In this document: positions 33,249 through 41,360 of the stretch, one piece after another | Layout of the letters: the number at the start of each line of letters is the position of its first letter | Numbering within the stretch: position 1 is the stretch's first letter | Translations under genes and position numbers: made by a program | Assembly: GCA_034002745.1 (NCBI GenBank) | Contig: JAVEZY010000020.1 | Coordinates: forward strand, 1 to 44,041 | Direction of reading: 5' to 3' | Length of the DNA stretch: 44,041 nt | Source of the DNA: JAITWN01 sp034002745 | GTDB lineage: Bacteria > Pseudomonadota > Gammaproteobacteria > SZUA-140 | Notes under the pieces: generated by a model | What the model saw: the letters and a program-made list of their open reading frames with translations, nothing else | Told to the model about the DNA's origin: nothing | The model's database searches: none

Positions 33249-34565
33249 TCACAGCAGCGTCTCGCGCGGTTCGCCCGCGCGCTTCATCTCGCGCGCGGCG
33301 GCCAGCAGGGCCAGGCGGGCGATCACGCCGTAGGCATAGAAGCGGTTGGGCTCCGCATCCGGCGCCAGGGTCCGTTCCGGTGTGGTACAGGCGTCGGCGA
33401 AGGCCAGCGGTTCGAAGTACATGCCGGGCGCGTTGAGATTCTCGTCCGGGCCGCGGCGGGTGTGGACGCGATAGAAGCCGCCGACGACGAAATGGTCGAT
33501 CATGTAGATCACCGGTTCGGCGACCGACTGGGCGTCGCCCCAGGTCTCGAAGGTGTAGACGCCTTCCTGCATGATCACGCGGGTGATCGACATGCCGCCC
33601 TTGGAGGCGGCCATGCGCGTGCGTTCCTTGCGGTTGAGGTCGCGTACGTCATCGGGTGAGCGCGCGGTCATCACGCCCATCCCGTAGGTGCCGGCGTCCG
33701 CCTTGACGACTACATAGGGTTCGCGGTCCACGCCATACTCTTCGTACTTGCGGCGGATGTTGCGCAGCAGTTCCTCGACGTTGGCGGCCAGGCAGTCCTC
33801 GCCTTCCCGCTTCATGAAATTGATCTCGCCGCATTTCAGATGCAGCGGATCGATCAGCCAGGGGTCGATGTCGATCAGTGCGGCGAACTCGGCCGCGACC
33901 TCGCGGTAGCGGGCGAAATGATCGGACTTCAGCCGGTTGGACCAGCCGAGTTCGAGTGGCGGGGCCACGTTCTGTCGCAGTCCTTCCAGGATCGGCGGGC
34001 GCCCGGCCGCCAGGTCGTTGTTGAGCAGCACCAGACAGGGACGGAAATCACCGATGTGGACCTCGTCGCCGGTGCGTTGCAACGGCTCCAGCAATAGCGT
34101 CTGGCCGCTCGGCGCCGTCAGTTCCTCCGGCGCCTCCAGGTCGGCGCGCAGCGATCCCAGCCGCACATCCAGCCCGGCCTTGCGCATGATGTCGAGCAGG
34201 GTCGCCAGGCTGTCCAGGTAGTGAGGATTGCGCGTGTGGTCCTCGGGGATCAGGATCGCCCGGTGCGCCGTGGGACACACATGCTCGATCGCCGCCTGGG
34301 TGGCCTGCACGCAGAGCGGCATGAAGGCGGGATTGAGATTGTTGAACCCCGCCGGAAACAGATTCGTATCCACCGGCGCCAGCTTGAAGCCCGCATTGCG
34401 CAGATCGACCGAGGCGTAGAACGGCGCCTGTGTCTGCTGCCACTGCCGCCTCAGCCACGATTCGATTTTCGCCTGCTCGTTCAGCAGATGGCTCTCGAGT
34501 TGCAGCAGCGGCCCGTTGAGCACGGTGGTCAGATGAGGAACCGGGTGAAGGTGTTGAATCGGCAT
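33249..34565 (-). CDS. gshA: Glutamate-cysteine ligase, PF08886 type
   Basis: A 438-aa enzyme for the first step of glutathione synthesis. It is not like E. coli GshA but like the proteobacterial family first seen in Acidithiobacillus and Nitrosomonas (PF08886/TIGR02049). Blocks such as 'DLRNAGFKLAPVDTNLFPAGFNNL', 'NPHYLDSLATL', 'YVVVKADAGTYGMGVM' and 'GGFYRVHT' are characteristic; the VKADAGTYGMG block is ATP-grasp-like. The start at ATG 34565 is family-like. It is followed closely by gshB, confirming the assignment. Confidence 0.92.
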   Translation of the reverse strand: MPIQHLHPVPHLTTVLNGPLLQLESHLLNEQAKIESWLRRQWQQTQAPFYASVDLRNAGFKLAPVDTNLFPAGFNNLNPAFMPLCVQATQAAIEHVCPTAHRAILIPEDHTRNPHYLDSLATLLDIMRKAGLDVRLGSLRADLEAPEELTAPSGQTLLLEPLQRTGDEVHIGDFRPCLVLLNNDLAAGRPPILEGLRQNVAPPLELGWSNRLKSDHFARYREVAAEFAALIDIDPWLIDPLHLKCGEINFMKREGEDCLAANVEELLRNIRRKYEEYGVDREPYVVVKADAGTYGMGVMTARSPDDVRDLNRKERTRMAASKGGMSITRVIMQEGVYTFETWGDAQSVAEPVIYMIDHFVVGGFYRVHTRRGPDENLNAPGMYFEPLAFADACTTPERTLAPDAEPNRFYAYGVIARLALLAAAREMKRAGEPRETLL

Positions 34566-34630
34566 GGCTTTCGGCGCGTGGATTGGGAATCGTCTATGGT
34601 ATCCCGATTACCGGAATGGGGAAATCCTGC

Positions 34631-34696
34631 GAGGGGACGCGAGATGCGAGGGAGCGCTCACCTTTCCGTAGTCTCGGAAAAAGTGAGCGTCCCCTC
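34631..34696. repeat. Second, unrelated REP-like inverted repeat
   Basis: GAGGGGACGC (34631-34640) pairs perfectly with GCGTCCCCTC (34687-34696). Between them CTCAC and GTGAG, and TTTCCG and CGGAAA, can also pair, so about 66 bases fold into an imperfect hairpin. The ends (GGGGACGCTCAC-type) differ from the GGGGTCAGA family. It fills the divergent region between gshA and the CheB-like gene (34566-34766), which otherwise has no supported feature. Confidence 0.7.
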
Positions 34697-34766
34697 CCAT
34701 CTCTCCCTAGGTCACTCCCCGCGTCCTCTGTTAGTATCCAGCAGCGCAGTCGGAGCACGCCCCCAT

Positions 34767-35360
34767 ATGAATGCCACCCCATCGCAGACCACACGCCAGC
34801 CCGCCGAACAGGCATGGGTGCTGACCGGCGGGCTTGGCGCGGTTCCCGCCGCTGAACGCTTCTTCCGCGCTCTCGCGCCGGAGGCGGCTGCCGGCTGTGC
34901 CTTCGTGGTGGCGATCCATGCGCCGGTGGCCGCGACCGGTCTGCTGACCCGCCTGCTGGCGCGGGTCGCACCGGGAGCCGTGCATGCCGCGGGTCTTGGG
35001 CGCAGCCTGTATCCGGGCGACGTACTGGTGCTTGCGCTCGGCGACGAGGATCCGACGCTCGATTGCGTGCTGCGGGCACTGGTCGAGCGCTACGGCGCGC
35101 AGCTGGGTGTGATCGCGCTCAGCGGGATCGCGCCGGCCGGCGCCGATGGTTGTCGCACCGTGGTCCGCGCCGGTGGCAGGGTATGGGTGCAGGATGCCAG
35201 AAGCGCGCGCTATACGGCGCTGCCGCGCTCCATCGCCCGGGCCTGCAATGTCACTTTCAGCGCGGCGCCCGAGGGCCTGGCCGCCGCCCTTGCCGGTGGC
35301 GCCCCGCGCCCAGCCGCCGCGCTGCCGTTCACCCGCCGCGAGGCACCGCGTCTGTCGTGA
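34767..35360 (+). CDS. Degenerate CheB-like methylesterase domain protein
   Basis: A 197-aa protein with the outline of the CheB effector domain and no receiver domain. 'VLTGGLGAVPAAERFFRAL' stands where CheB has GASTGG plus helix, 'VVAIHAPVAATGLLTRLL' corresponds to the catalytic His region, 'LGVIALSGIAPAGADGCR' to the GMGxDG region with Asp, and 'GGRVWVQDARSARYTALPRSI' to GGxVxVQDPxTA. The nucleophile Ser appears replaced, so esterase activity is doubtful. Similar ChpB-like proteins occur with type IV pilus chemosensory systems, but no such genes are visible here. It converges with rsmE. Confidence 0.7.
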   Translation: MNATPSQTTRQPAEQAWVLTGGLGAVPAAERFFRALAPEAAAGCAFVVAIHAPVAATGLLTRLLARVAPGAVHAAGLGRSLYPGDVLVLALGDEDPTLDCVLRALVERYGAQLGVIALSGIAPAGADGCRTVVRAGGRVWVQDARSARYTALPRSIARACNVTFSAAPEGLAAALAGGAPRPAAALPFTRREAPRLS

Positions 35361-35395
35361 GCTGAGCGCCGCGGCGCGCTCGCGGACGGCTGGAA

Positions 35396-36133
35396 TCATC
35401 CCATGTCTCCCCACAGGGTCTGCAGCGCTGCGAGTGCGGCCAGACCCGCGGTCTCGGTGCGCAGGATGCGCGGACCGAGACCGAGCGGTATATAGCCCGC
35501 ACGCCGCTCTGCCGCGGAGATCTCGCCTTCCTCCAGGCCGCCTTCAGGCCCGATCAGCAGCGTTACCGCCGTGTCGGGGTGCGGCAGTGAGCGCAGGTGC
35601 CTGTCGGCGCGGTGGTCGAGCACCAGTCGCAGACCTTCCGGTCCCGGGCCGTCCAGCCATTGGTCCAGCGTGACCACTGGCAGCAGTTCCGGCAGGCGCG
35701 TGCGGCCGCACTGCTCGCAGGCCGATGCGATCACGCCCTGCCAATGATGATGGCGGCGTTCCAGCCGCTCTCCGCTCAGTCGGACCTGGGTATGCGCGCT
35801 GACCACGGGCACGATGCGCTGCACGCCGAGTTCCACCGACTTCTGCAGAGTGAGGTCCATGCGTTCGCCGCGCGAGATGCCCTGCGCCAATGTGATGGCA
35901 AGCGGCGATTCGACATCGCGCGCATGGCGCCGACCGATGCGAACCTGCGCGCGGCCGCCGGCGCTGCCGATGAGAATGGCCTCGTACTCATCGCCGCTGC
36001 CGTCGAACAGGCGCAGCTCGGCGCCTGCCCGCAGCCGCAGCACCCGCAGCACGTGCGTCGAGGCGGATTCCTCCAGACCCGTATCGGACTCTTCGGTCAG
36101 TCGGTGTGGATGATAGATCCGTGTCAGGCGCAT
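35396..36133 (-). CDS. rsmE: 16S rRNA (uracil1498-N3)-methyltransferase
   Basis: A 245-aa SPOUT-family enzyme that methylates U1498 of 16S rRNA. The N-terminal PUA-like domain begins 'MRLTRIYHPHRL'; the C-terminal knot has 'QKSVELGVQRIVPVVS', 'ASACEQCGRTRLPEL', 'LLIGPEGGLEEGEI' and 'LGPRILRTETAGLAALAALQTLWGD', all signature elements. The ATG at 36133 is three bases after the bioA stop, so the two are probably co-transcribed, an arrangement common in gammaproteobacteria. Confidence 0.95.
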   Translation of the reverse strand: MRLTRIYHPHRLTEESDTGLEESASTHVLRVLRLRAGAELRLFDGSGDEYEAILIGSAGGRAQVRIGRRHARDVESPLAITLAQGISRGERMDLTLQKSVELGVQRIVPVVSAHTQVRLSGERLERRHHHWQGVIASACEQCGRTRLPELLPVVTLDQWLDGPGPEGLRLVLDHRADRHLRSLPHPDTAVTLLIGPEGGLEEGEISAAERRAGYIPLGLGPRILRTETAGLAALAALQTLWGDMG

Positions 36134-36135
36134 GC

Positions 36136-37506
36136 TCAGTCCTCCGCCGCTGCGTTGATGCCAGCCCACGCGGCATCTGCCATCTGTTCTATTTCCTCCG
36201 GCGTGATCACGTAGGGCGGCATGAAATAGACCACATCGCCCAATGGCCGCAGCAGCACCCCGAGTTCCTGGGCGCGACGGGCGATGCGCCGTCCGCGCCG
36301 CTCCTGCCACGGCCAGGGTTCGCGGCTGCGACGCTCGCGCACGGTTTCGATGGCGAGGATCATTCCCCGCTGGCGCACTTCGGCCACGTGCGGATGGTCG
36401 AGGAAGCGCTCGCAGGCGCGGCCCATGACGGCGGCAAGTTCGCGGTTGTATTCGAGTACTGGCGAGGCGGCGAACAGGTCCAGGGTGGCGAGCGCGGCGC
36501 GGCAGCCGAGGGCATTGCCGGTATAGCTGTGGGAATGCAGAAAGGCTTTCATTTCGGCGTATTCACCGTAGAACGCCTGGTAGATGTCTTCGCCGGTGAG
36601 CACGGCGGAGAGCGGCAGATAGCCGCCGGTCAGTCCCTTGGACAGGCACAGGAAGTCGGGTGTGATGCCGGCCTGCTCGCAGGCGAACATCGTCCCGGTG
36701 CGGCCGAAGCCGACCGCGATCTCGTCGGCGATCAGATGCACCCCGTAGCGGTCGCAGGCCTCGCGCAGGAGTTCCAGATAGACCGGCTCGTACATGCGCA
36801 TCGACCCCGCGCACTGCACCAGCGGTTCGACGATCACCGCGCAGACCTCCTGGTGATGACGCTCCAGTGTCTCGCGCATCGCTTCGAAGCGGCGCCTGGT
36901 GTAATCGTGCTCGCTTTCACCAGGCTCGCGCCCGTAACAATCGGGCGAGGGCACGCGCAGGGTTTCCATCAGCAGCGGACCGTAGGTGTCGCGGTACAGG
37001 CCGAGCCCGCCGACCGCGAGCGCGCCGAGCGTCTCGCCGTGGTAGCCGTTCTCCAGGGTGATGAAGCGCGTCTTGCCGGACTGCCCCCGGTTGCGCCAGT
37101 AGTGATAGCTCATCTTCAGCGCCACTTCGACCGCGGCGGATCCGCTGTCGGCATAGAAACAGCGCGTCAGTCCGGGCGGCGCCAGCGCGGTGAGCCTTTC
37201 GGCGAGTTCGATGGCCGGCAGATGGCTGAAGCCGGCGAGAATGACATGCTCCAGCGTTTCGGCCTGCTCCCGCAGTGCGGCATTGATCGACGGATGGGAG
37301 TGGCCGAACAGATTGACCCACCAGGAGCTGATGGCATCGAGATAGCGCCGGCCCTCGAAATCCTCCAGCCATACCCCGCGGGCGCGCCGGATCGGCAGTG
37401 GACCGCCCTGTTCGTGGTCCTTCATCTGAGTGCAGGGATGCCACAGCACGGCACGGTCGCGGCCGGCAATGCGCTCGTTGGTTTCTGCTAAGTCCTTCGA
37501 ATTCAT
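36136..37506 (-). CDS. bioA: Adenosylmethionine-8-amino-7-oxononanoate aminotransferase
   Basis: A 456-aa PLP-dependent class III aminotransferase that makes diaminopelargonic acid in biotin synthesis, using SAM as amino donor. 'LWHPCTQMKDHE' is the typical start of the fold, 'DAISSWWVNLFGHSHPSI' and 'YADSGSAAVEVALKMSYHYW' follow, D261 is in 'LIADEIAVGFGRTG' and the PLP lysine is K290 in LSKGLTGGYLPLS. Length is slightly above E. coli BioA. The rest of the bio operon is absent here; rsmE follows directly. The peroxiredoxin gene is divergent. Confidence 0.95.
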   Translation of the reverse strand: MNSKDLAETNERIAGRDRAVLWHPCTQMKDHEQGGPLPIRRARGVWLEDFEGRRYLDAISSWWVNLFGHSHPSINAALREQAETLEHVILAGFSHLPAIELAERLTALAPPGLTRCFYADSGSAAVEVALKMSYHYWRNRGQSGKTRFITLENGYHGETLGALAVGGLGLYRDTYGPLLMETLRVPSPDCYGREPGESEHDYTRRRFEAMRETLERHHQEVCAVIVEPLVQCAGSMRMYEPVYLELLREACDRYGVHLIADEIAVGFGRTGTMFACEQAGITPDFLCLSKGLTGGYLPLSAVLTGEDIYQAFYGEYAEMKAFLHSHSYTGNALGCRAALATLDLFAASPVLEYNRELAAVMGRACERFLDHPHVAEVRQRGMILAIETVRERRSREPWPWQERRGRRIARRAQELGVLLRPLGDVVYFMPPYVITPEEIEQMADAAWAGINAAAED

Positions 37507-37562
37507 GCAAATGTCCCGAAAGGCATGCGCGCCGGTTGGGGTCGCGGTGAAAACTGGCTTTG

Positions 37563-37591
37563 TGGAACGATTCCAGTCTAGAATTGTTCCA
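37563..37591. promoter_or_regulatory. Operator-like dyad upstream of the peroxiredoxin gene
   Basis: TGGAACGATTC (37563-37573) and GAATTGTTCCA (37581-37591) form an 11-bp inverted repeat with one mismatch and a 7-base spacer, in the bioA/peroxiredoxin divergent region and about 50 bases before the peroxiredoxin ATG. A -10-like TAGAAT (37579-37584) lies inside it. The size fits a dimeric regulator; I cannot name which one. Confidence 0.5.
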
Positions 37592-37640
37592 GCTCAAAGC
37601 TTATCGTTGGGATCAACTAATAGAATCAGGAGGATTTCTG

Positions 37641-38243
37641 ATGAGCGTTCTGGTGACCAGGCCCGCGCCCGATTTTACCGCGACTGCGGTGATGCCGGAC
37701 AACAGTTTCGATGAGAACTTCACCCTGTCGCGCTTCCGCGGCAAGTCCTACGTGGTGCTGTTCTTCTATCCGCTCGACTTCACCTTCGTGTGCCCGTCCG
37801 AGCTGATCGCGTTCGACAACCGCATCGAGAAGTTCAAGGAGCGCAACGTCCAGGTGATCGGCTGCTCGGTGGATTCGCATTTCAGCCATCTGGCCTGGCG
37901 CAATACGCCGGTCAACGACGGCGGTATCGGTCAGGTGAAGTATCCGATCGTTGCCGATATCACCAAGAGCATCGCCCGCGACTACGACGTGCTGGTCAAC
38001 GAGGCGGTCGCGCTGCGCGGCTCCTTCCTGATCGACAAGGACGGCATCGTGCGCCACCAGGTGGTCAACGATCTGCCGCTCGGCCGCAATATCGATGAGA
38101 TGCTGCGCACGATCGATGCCCTGCAGTACTGCGAGCAGCACGGTGAAGTCTGCCCGGCCGGCTGGGAAGAGGGGCGCAAGGCGATGAAGGCGACCGCGGA
38201 AGGTGTGGCCGAATACCTGGCCTCGCAGTCCAAGGATCTCTGA
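37641..38243 (+). CDS. Typical 2-Cys peroxiredoxin (AhpC/Prx1 type)
   Basis: A 200-aa cytoplasmic thiol peroxidase. The peroxidatic Cys is C51 in FYPLDFTFVCPSE and the resolving Cys is C171 in 'HGEVCPAGW'. 'GGIGQVKYPIVADITKSIARDYDVL' and 'RGSFLIDKDGIVRHQVVNDLPLGRN' are characteristic of typical 2-Cys enzymes, including the GG-L-type segment that makes them sensitive to overoxidation. The ATG at 37641 has a perfect AGGAGG (37628-37633), the strongest ribosome site in the window, suggesting high expression. No AhpF or thioredoxin reductase gene is adjacent, so the reductant is unknown. A dyad upstream may be its operator. Confidence 0.95.
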   Translation: MSVLVTRPAPDFTATAVMPDNSFDENFTLSRFRGKSYVVLFFYPLDFTFVCPSELIAFDNRIEKFKERNVQVIGCSVDSHFSHLAWRNTPVNDGGIGQVKYPIVADITKSIARDYDVLVNEAVALRGSFLIDKDGIVRHQVVNDLPLGRNIDEMLRTIDALQYCEQHGEVCPAGWEEGRKAMKATAEGVAEYLASQSKDL

Positions 38244-38260
38244 TCCAGCTCTGAATATTG

Positions 38261-38285
38261 CTCCGGGTCTGTTCTGGGCCCGGAG
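38261..38285. terminator. Hairpin between convergent peroxiredoxin and VWA-like genes
   Basis: CTCCGGG (38261-38267) and CCCGGAG (38279-38285) form a perfect 7-bp stem around 11 bases, 17 bases after the peroxiredoxin stop and 10 before the VWA-like stop. A two-way terminator is plausible; no strong U run follows. Confidence 0.4.
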
Positions 38286-38295
38286 TCATTCCTGC

Positions 38296-40305
38296 TCAGG
38301 TGGGATTGACCGCCTCCTCACTGAAATCGAGCTCGATTTCCGTGATATCTATGTCGTCGAGCGGATTCGGACCTGTGCCATCGCCCGGCGACGCCGGTGA
38401 CGGTTCGAGGGGATCCGGCGCCATCTCCGTCTCCATGACCGTTGCCTCGCCCATGTCCGGCAGCACGGTATCGTCGTTATAGAAGATCTCGCCGGCGGGT
38501 TTCGGATCCGGCGCCGCCTGCGGTAGCGGCTCTGTGACCGGCGCCGGGATTGCCCTGCTTTCCTTCGGCCCGATCGTTGCCGCGGCGCGGGGTTCTTCTC
38601 GCACCGGTGCGCGGGCGGGCGGTTCCTGGGGCGCCGCTCGCAGCGCCTGCATGAGCAGCGCGGCGCCGCCAAGGGTCGAAACCAGCATCATGATCGAGCC
38701 CGCGATCGCGAGTCCCGATGCGGGACCCGTGTCGCTGACCGAATACTCGTTACTGCCCGAAGAAGGCGGTGAAGTCCGTACCGGCAGGGGTTCCGGGGGG
38801 TGCAGTCCCATCGTATCGAAGCCGCGAGGGCGGTCCTGGTGCAGAAGTACGCCGCCGCGGGTCCGCGTGCCAGCCGTTTCCAGCGTCAGCTGGAGCAGGC
38901 GCGGACTCTCGTGCGCAGCCAGATCGATAAGCCATTCCTGAGGCGTGCCGCGTTCAGCCTGCAGTCGCGCGACGAAGCGCCGCCCGTCGGTCAGCGTCGC
39001 GCCGATATGAAGGTCCTCGTGACGCAGAACATCCGCCCACGGAATGAGAGAAAGCAGGGGTTTGCCATTACTGCGGCTGAATTCGAGATGCAGCGGACTG
39101 TCGAGCGCCTCCAGTCGCTGGTGCCACGAGCGCTGGAAGCCGTCGCCTGCGGCTTCGATGGAAAGTCGATGCGTGCCGGCCGCAAGACCGCGCGGAAGCT
39201 CGATGCGCAGCGGCTCTTCTTTGGTCGCCATGGCGCGGGCCAGGATGCGCGAGCTGCCGTCCGGTTCCTGATGGCTCACGGTCAGCAGTGCCTTGCCAGC
39301 GTTCTCATTCAGCGCTGCGAGCAGCGCGACGTGGTCACCCGCCAGTGCGCGCAGCGGTAGCCTGGAGGGACGCAGCAGCGGGGCGCCATCGAACCAGGCG
39401 CGAATATCGGCGCCTGCCGGGTCGATCCGCCATACGCCGGGCGCCGGCTTCTCGATGATCACGGTTTCATGGTTCGCCGCCTGTCGCCAGCGGATGTCCC
39501 CGATAGCGGCGTCGGCACGGTAACGGCGCCCGTCCGGCGCACGCAACTCGCTACCCGGCACTTCGGGTGCGCCCAGCAGCGCCAGCGTCAACCGCGTCAC
39601 GCCCTCGTCGATGATGAGTTCCCTGTGGCGGATTGGAAGGCTCAGGGGCCTCAGCAGCTGCGCCAGCTCCAGCACGCGCTCGGTGAGCGCCTCGCCGTCC
39701 GCGGCATGAAGCAGAAGCCCTCCGCTTGCAGCGGCGAGCCGGCCTGCGAGCGGAATTTCGCCGCTGCCGTGCACGATCACGTGGATGCGCACGCGTGCGG
39801 CGCGCAAGGCAGGGATGGCCTCGGTCAGGATGCGGGCGCGGGAGCGCTGCACCGCCGCGCGCAGGTCCGAGGACGGCGGCTCGGGGCTCATGATCAGGAT
39901 CAAGTGGCGCTCGTGGCCGCTTTCCCGCCATTTGCTCGCCGTCGCGGCCAGCGCGTTCTCCAGGTTGGTCCGCGTCCTGCTCGAAGGGATGGAAAGCTCG
40001 CGCAGGGCGAGGGCGGCATCTTTTCGCCACCTCGCATCCGGGGCGCCGTGAGGCGCCAGGGTGGCGACAGAGTCGTCGTAGGCCCAGATGCCCGCCCGGC
40101 TATCGCCCGGAAGCAGATCGATCAGCAGGGCGATGGCGTCCCGTCCGGGGCTGGCGCCGTCCCGGTTTTCAGCAAGCGCCTCCATCGGGACCAGCACGCG
40201 TATGTCGGTGGTCGCGGCGGCGGAGCCGGGCATCAGGCAATAGAGAAGCAGCGCGGCGAGCCACGGCCAAGCGGTACAGGCACGCGATCGGCAGGACGAG
40301 GACAT
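38296..40305 (-). CDS. Large membrane protein with degenerate VWA domain
   Basis: A 669-aa protein: signal peptide (about 1-31), a von Willebrand A-like domain (about 33-215), beta-rich middle domains (about 220-510), one transmembrane helix (about 545-570; 'LAIAGSIMMLVSTLGGAALLM') and an acidic Pro-rich cytoplasmic tail ending 'DIDITEIELDFSEEAVNPT'. 'LLIDLLPGDSRAGIWAYDDSVATLAPHG' and 'TRTNLENALAATASKW' recall TIGR03503-type VWA proteins. The metal site is mostly lost: where DxSxS is expected the sequence reads VPMEAL, and the later Asp is replaced in 'LILIMSPEPP'; only the Thr of TNL remains. A binding or scaffold role is likelier than metal-dependent adhesion. It is divergent from the bactofilin gene (138-base gap). 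Confidence 0.7.
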   Translation of the reverse strand: MSSSCRSRACTAWPWLAALLLYCLMPGSAAATTDIRVLVPMEALAENRDGASPGRDAIALLIDLLPGDSRAGIWAYDDSVATLAPHGAPDARWRKDAALALRELSIPSSRTRTNLENALAATASKWRESGHERHLILIMSPEPPSSDLRAAVQRSRARILTEAIPALRAARVRIHVIVHGSGEIPLAGRLAAASGGLLLHAADGEALTERVLELAQLLRPLSLPIRHRELIIDEGVTRLTLALLGAPEVPGSELRAPDGRRYRADAAIGDIRWRQAANHETVIIEKPAPGVWRIDPAGADIRAWFDGAPLLRPSRLPLRALAGDHVALLAALNENAGKALLTVSHQEPDGSSRILARAMATKEEPLRIELPRGLAAGTHRLSIEAAGDGFQRSWHQRLEALDSPLHLEFSRSNGKPLLSLIPWADVLRHEDLHIGATLTDGRRFVARLQAERGTPQEWLIDLAAHESPRLLQLTLETAGTRTRGGVLLHQDRPRGFDTMGLHPPEPLPVRTSPPSSGSNEYSVSDTGPASGLAIAGSIMMLVSTLGGAALLMQALRAAPQEPPARAPVREEPRAAATIGPKESRAIPAPVTEPLPQAAPDPKPAGEIFYNDDTVLPDMGEATVMETEMAPDPLEPSPASPGDGTGPNPLDDIDITEIELDFSEEAVNPT

Positions 40306-40443
40306 CTGAAATCTGATCTAGGCAGCTTGTTCTGAATTTATCGGTCATTAGTGATGGGGCTTTACCCCAGGCACCCGCGGCCGATAAGTGATTGCCGCCG
40401 GGCGGTGCGGTCAGCGGCGAACCGTTGGACAACAAGGAGCGCG

Positions 40444-40887
40444 ATGCACATGGACCTACAGCATTTTCTCAAGCGCGGCCGCGGCAAGGGCCGGCGCACG
40501 CTGGACGGCGTTCAGCAGATCACCACCCTGATCGGCCATGACAACCGCTTCGTCGGTCGTCTCGAGGGCGCGGGAAACACCATCGTCAACGGAACCTTCG
40601 AAGGCGATTGCGACATCGAGGGCGTCCTGGTACTGAGCGAGCAGGGATGCTGGACAGGCAACATCGGCGCCGGCACCGCGATCGTTTCCGGCGAGGTGCG
40701 CGGTGACATCACCGTCAAGGACAAGCTGGAACTGACGGCGACGGCCCGGGTCACCGGTCGCATCAGCGCGCCGGTGCTGGCGATCGAGGAAGGCGCGATT
40801 CATCAGGGCGAGATCCGGATGGGACGCGAGATCGAAGTGCATCGCTTCCGCGAGCGCCGCCAGGACGACGCTCCCGCCGCAGGCTGA
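40444..40887 (+). CDS. Bactofilin-family cytoskeletal protein
   Basis: A 147-aa protein of the bactofilin/polymer-forming family. The ATG at 40444 has AAGGAG about 5 bases ahead. The central region (about 25-125) is the right-handed beta-helix with short repeats: 'TLIGHDNRFVGRLEGAGNTIVNGTFEGDCDIEGVLVLSEQGCWTGNIGAGTAIVSGEVRGDI'. The basic N-terminus and Arg/Asp-rich C-terminus are the usual disordered ends. Bactofilins polymerise without nucleotide and often position cell-wall enzymes. It is divergent from the VWA-like gene; a shared regulatory region and function is possible. Confidence 0.88.
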   Translation: MHMDLQHFLKRGRGKGRRTLDGVQQITTLIGHDNRFVGRLEGAGNTIVNGTFEGDCDIEGVLVLSEQGCWTGNIGAGTAIVSGEVRGDITVKDKLELTATARVTGRISAPVLAIEEGAIHQGEIRMGREIEVHRFRERRQDDAPAAG

Positions 40888-41043
40888 CCGGACGAAAAGG
40901 ACTCGCAGCGGCGTTGCGCGCGGCCCGCTCGAGCCCCGCATGGCGCCGCGCAGCAGCGCGCACGATATTCGCGCATGAGGGCGGGCTGCGGTCAGACGAT
41001 CATTCGCGCGGGCACGCCGCCGCGCGTTCTTCTCGACAGCCGG

Positions 41044-41295
41044 TCAGCGCGGCGCGGCGCGCGTCAGCGGCCGCGGCCCTCCGGGACGGGCGATGCGCAT
41101 CAGAACCGGATCGACGACATCCTGGCTGATCAGGATCGTCAGGTTCAGCACCGCCATCATCGTTTCCACATCGTCCGGATCGGAAAAGTGCCGCCGCAGG
41201 CGTTCGAACTGCGCGTGATTGATGCGCAGCAGATCCGGGCGGCTTCCGTGAACCTTCTCGTATTCGCGCGTCATCGCGTGTATGCATCCCAGCAT
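41044..41295 (-). CDS. Small conserved-looking protein of unknown function
   Basis: An 83-aa protein. The ATG at 41295 has GGAG six bases ahead. The sequence 'YEKVHGSRPDLLRINHAQFERLRRHFSDPDDVETMMAVLNLTILISQDVVDPVLMRI' has the look of a folded alpha/beta protein and resembles short proteins of the 'nucleic-acid-free' hypothetical type that I have seen without assigned function. The C-terminus is basic. It is divergent from birA by 65 bases. I do not recognise a named family. Confidence 0.55.
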   Translation of the reverse strand: MLGCIHAMTREYEKVHGSRPDLLRINHAQFERLRRHFSDPDDVETMMAVLNLTILISQDVVDPVLMRIARPGGPRPLTRAAPR

Positions 41296-41360
41296 GCGAA
41301 TCTCCGTGACCGACCGCCCGGTTTGGCGGTGACGCCGGGCGAACTGCTAGACTAGCGCCC

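Noticed and set aside
35361..35395. GC palindrome between the CheB-like gene and rsmE as a terminator
   Set aside because: GAGCG/CGCTC around CCGCGGCG can fold, but there is no U run and such GC palindromes are frequent by chance here.
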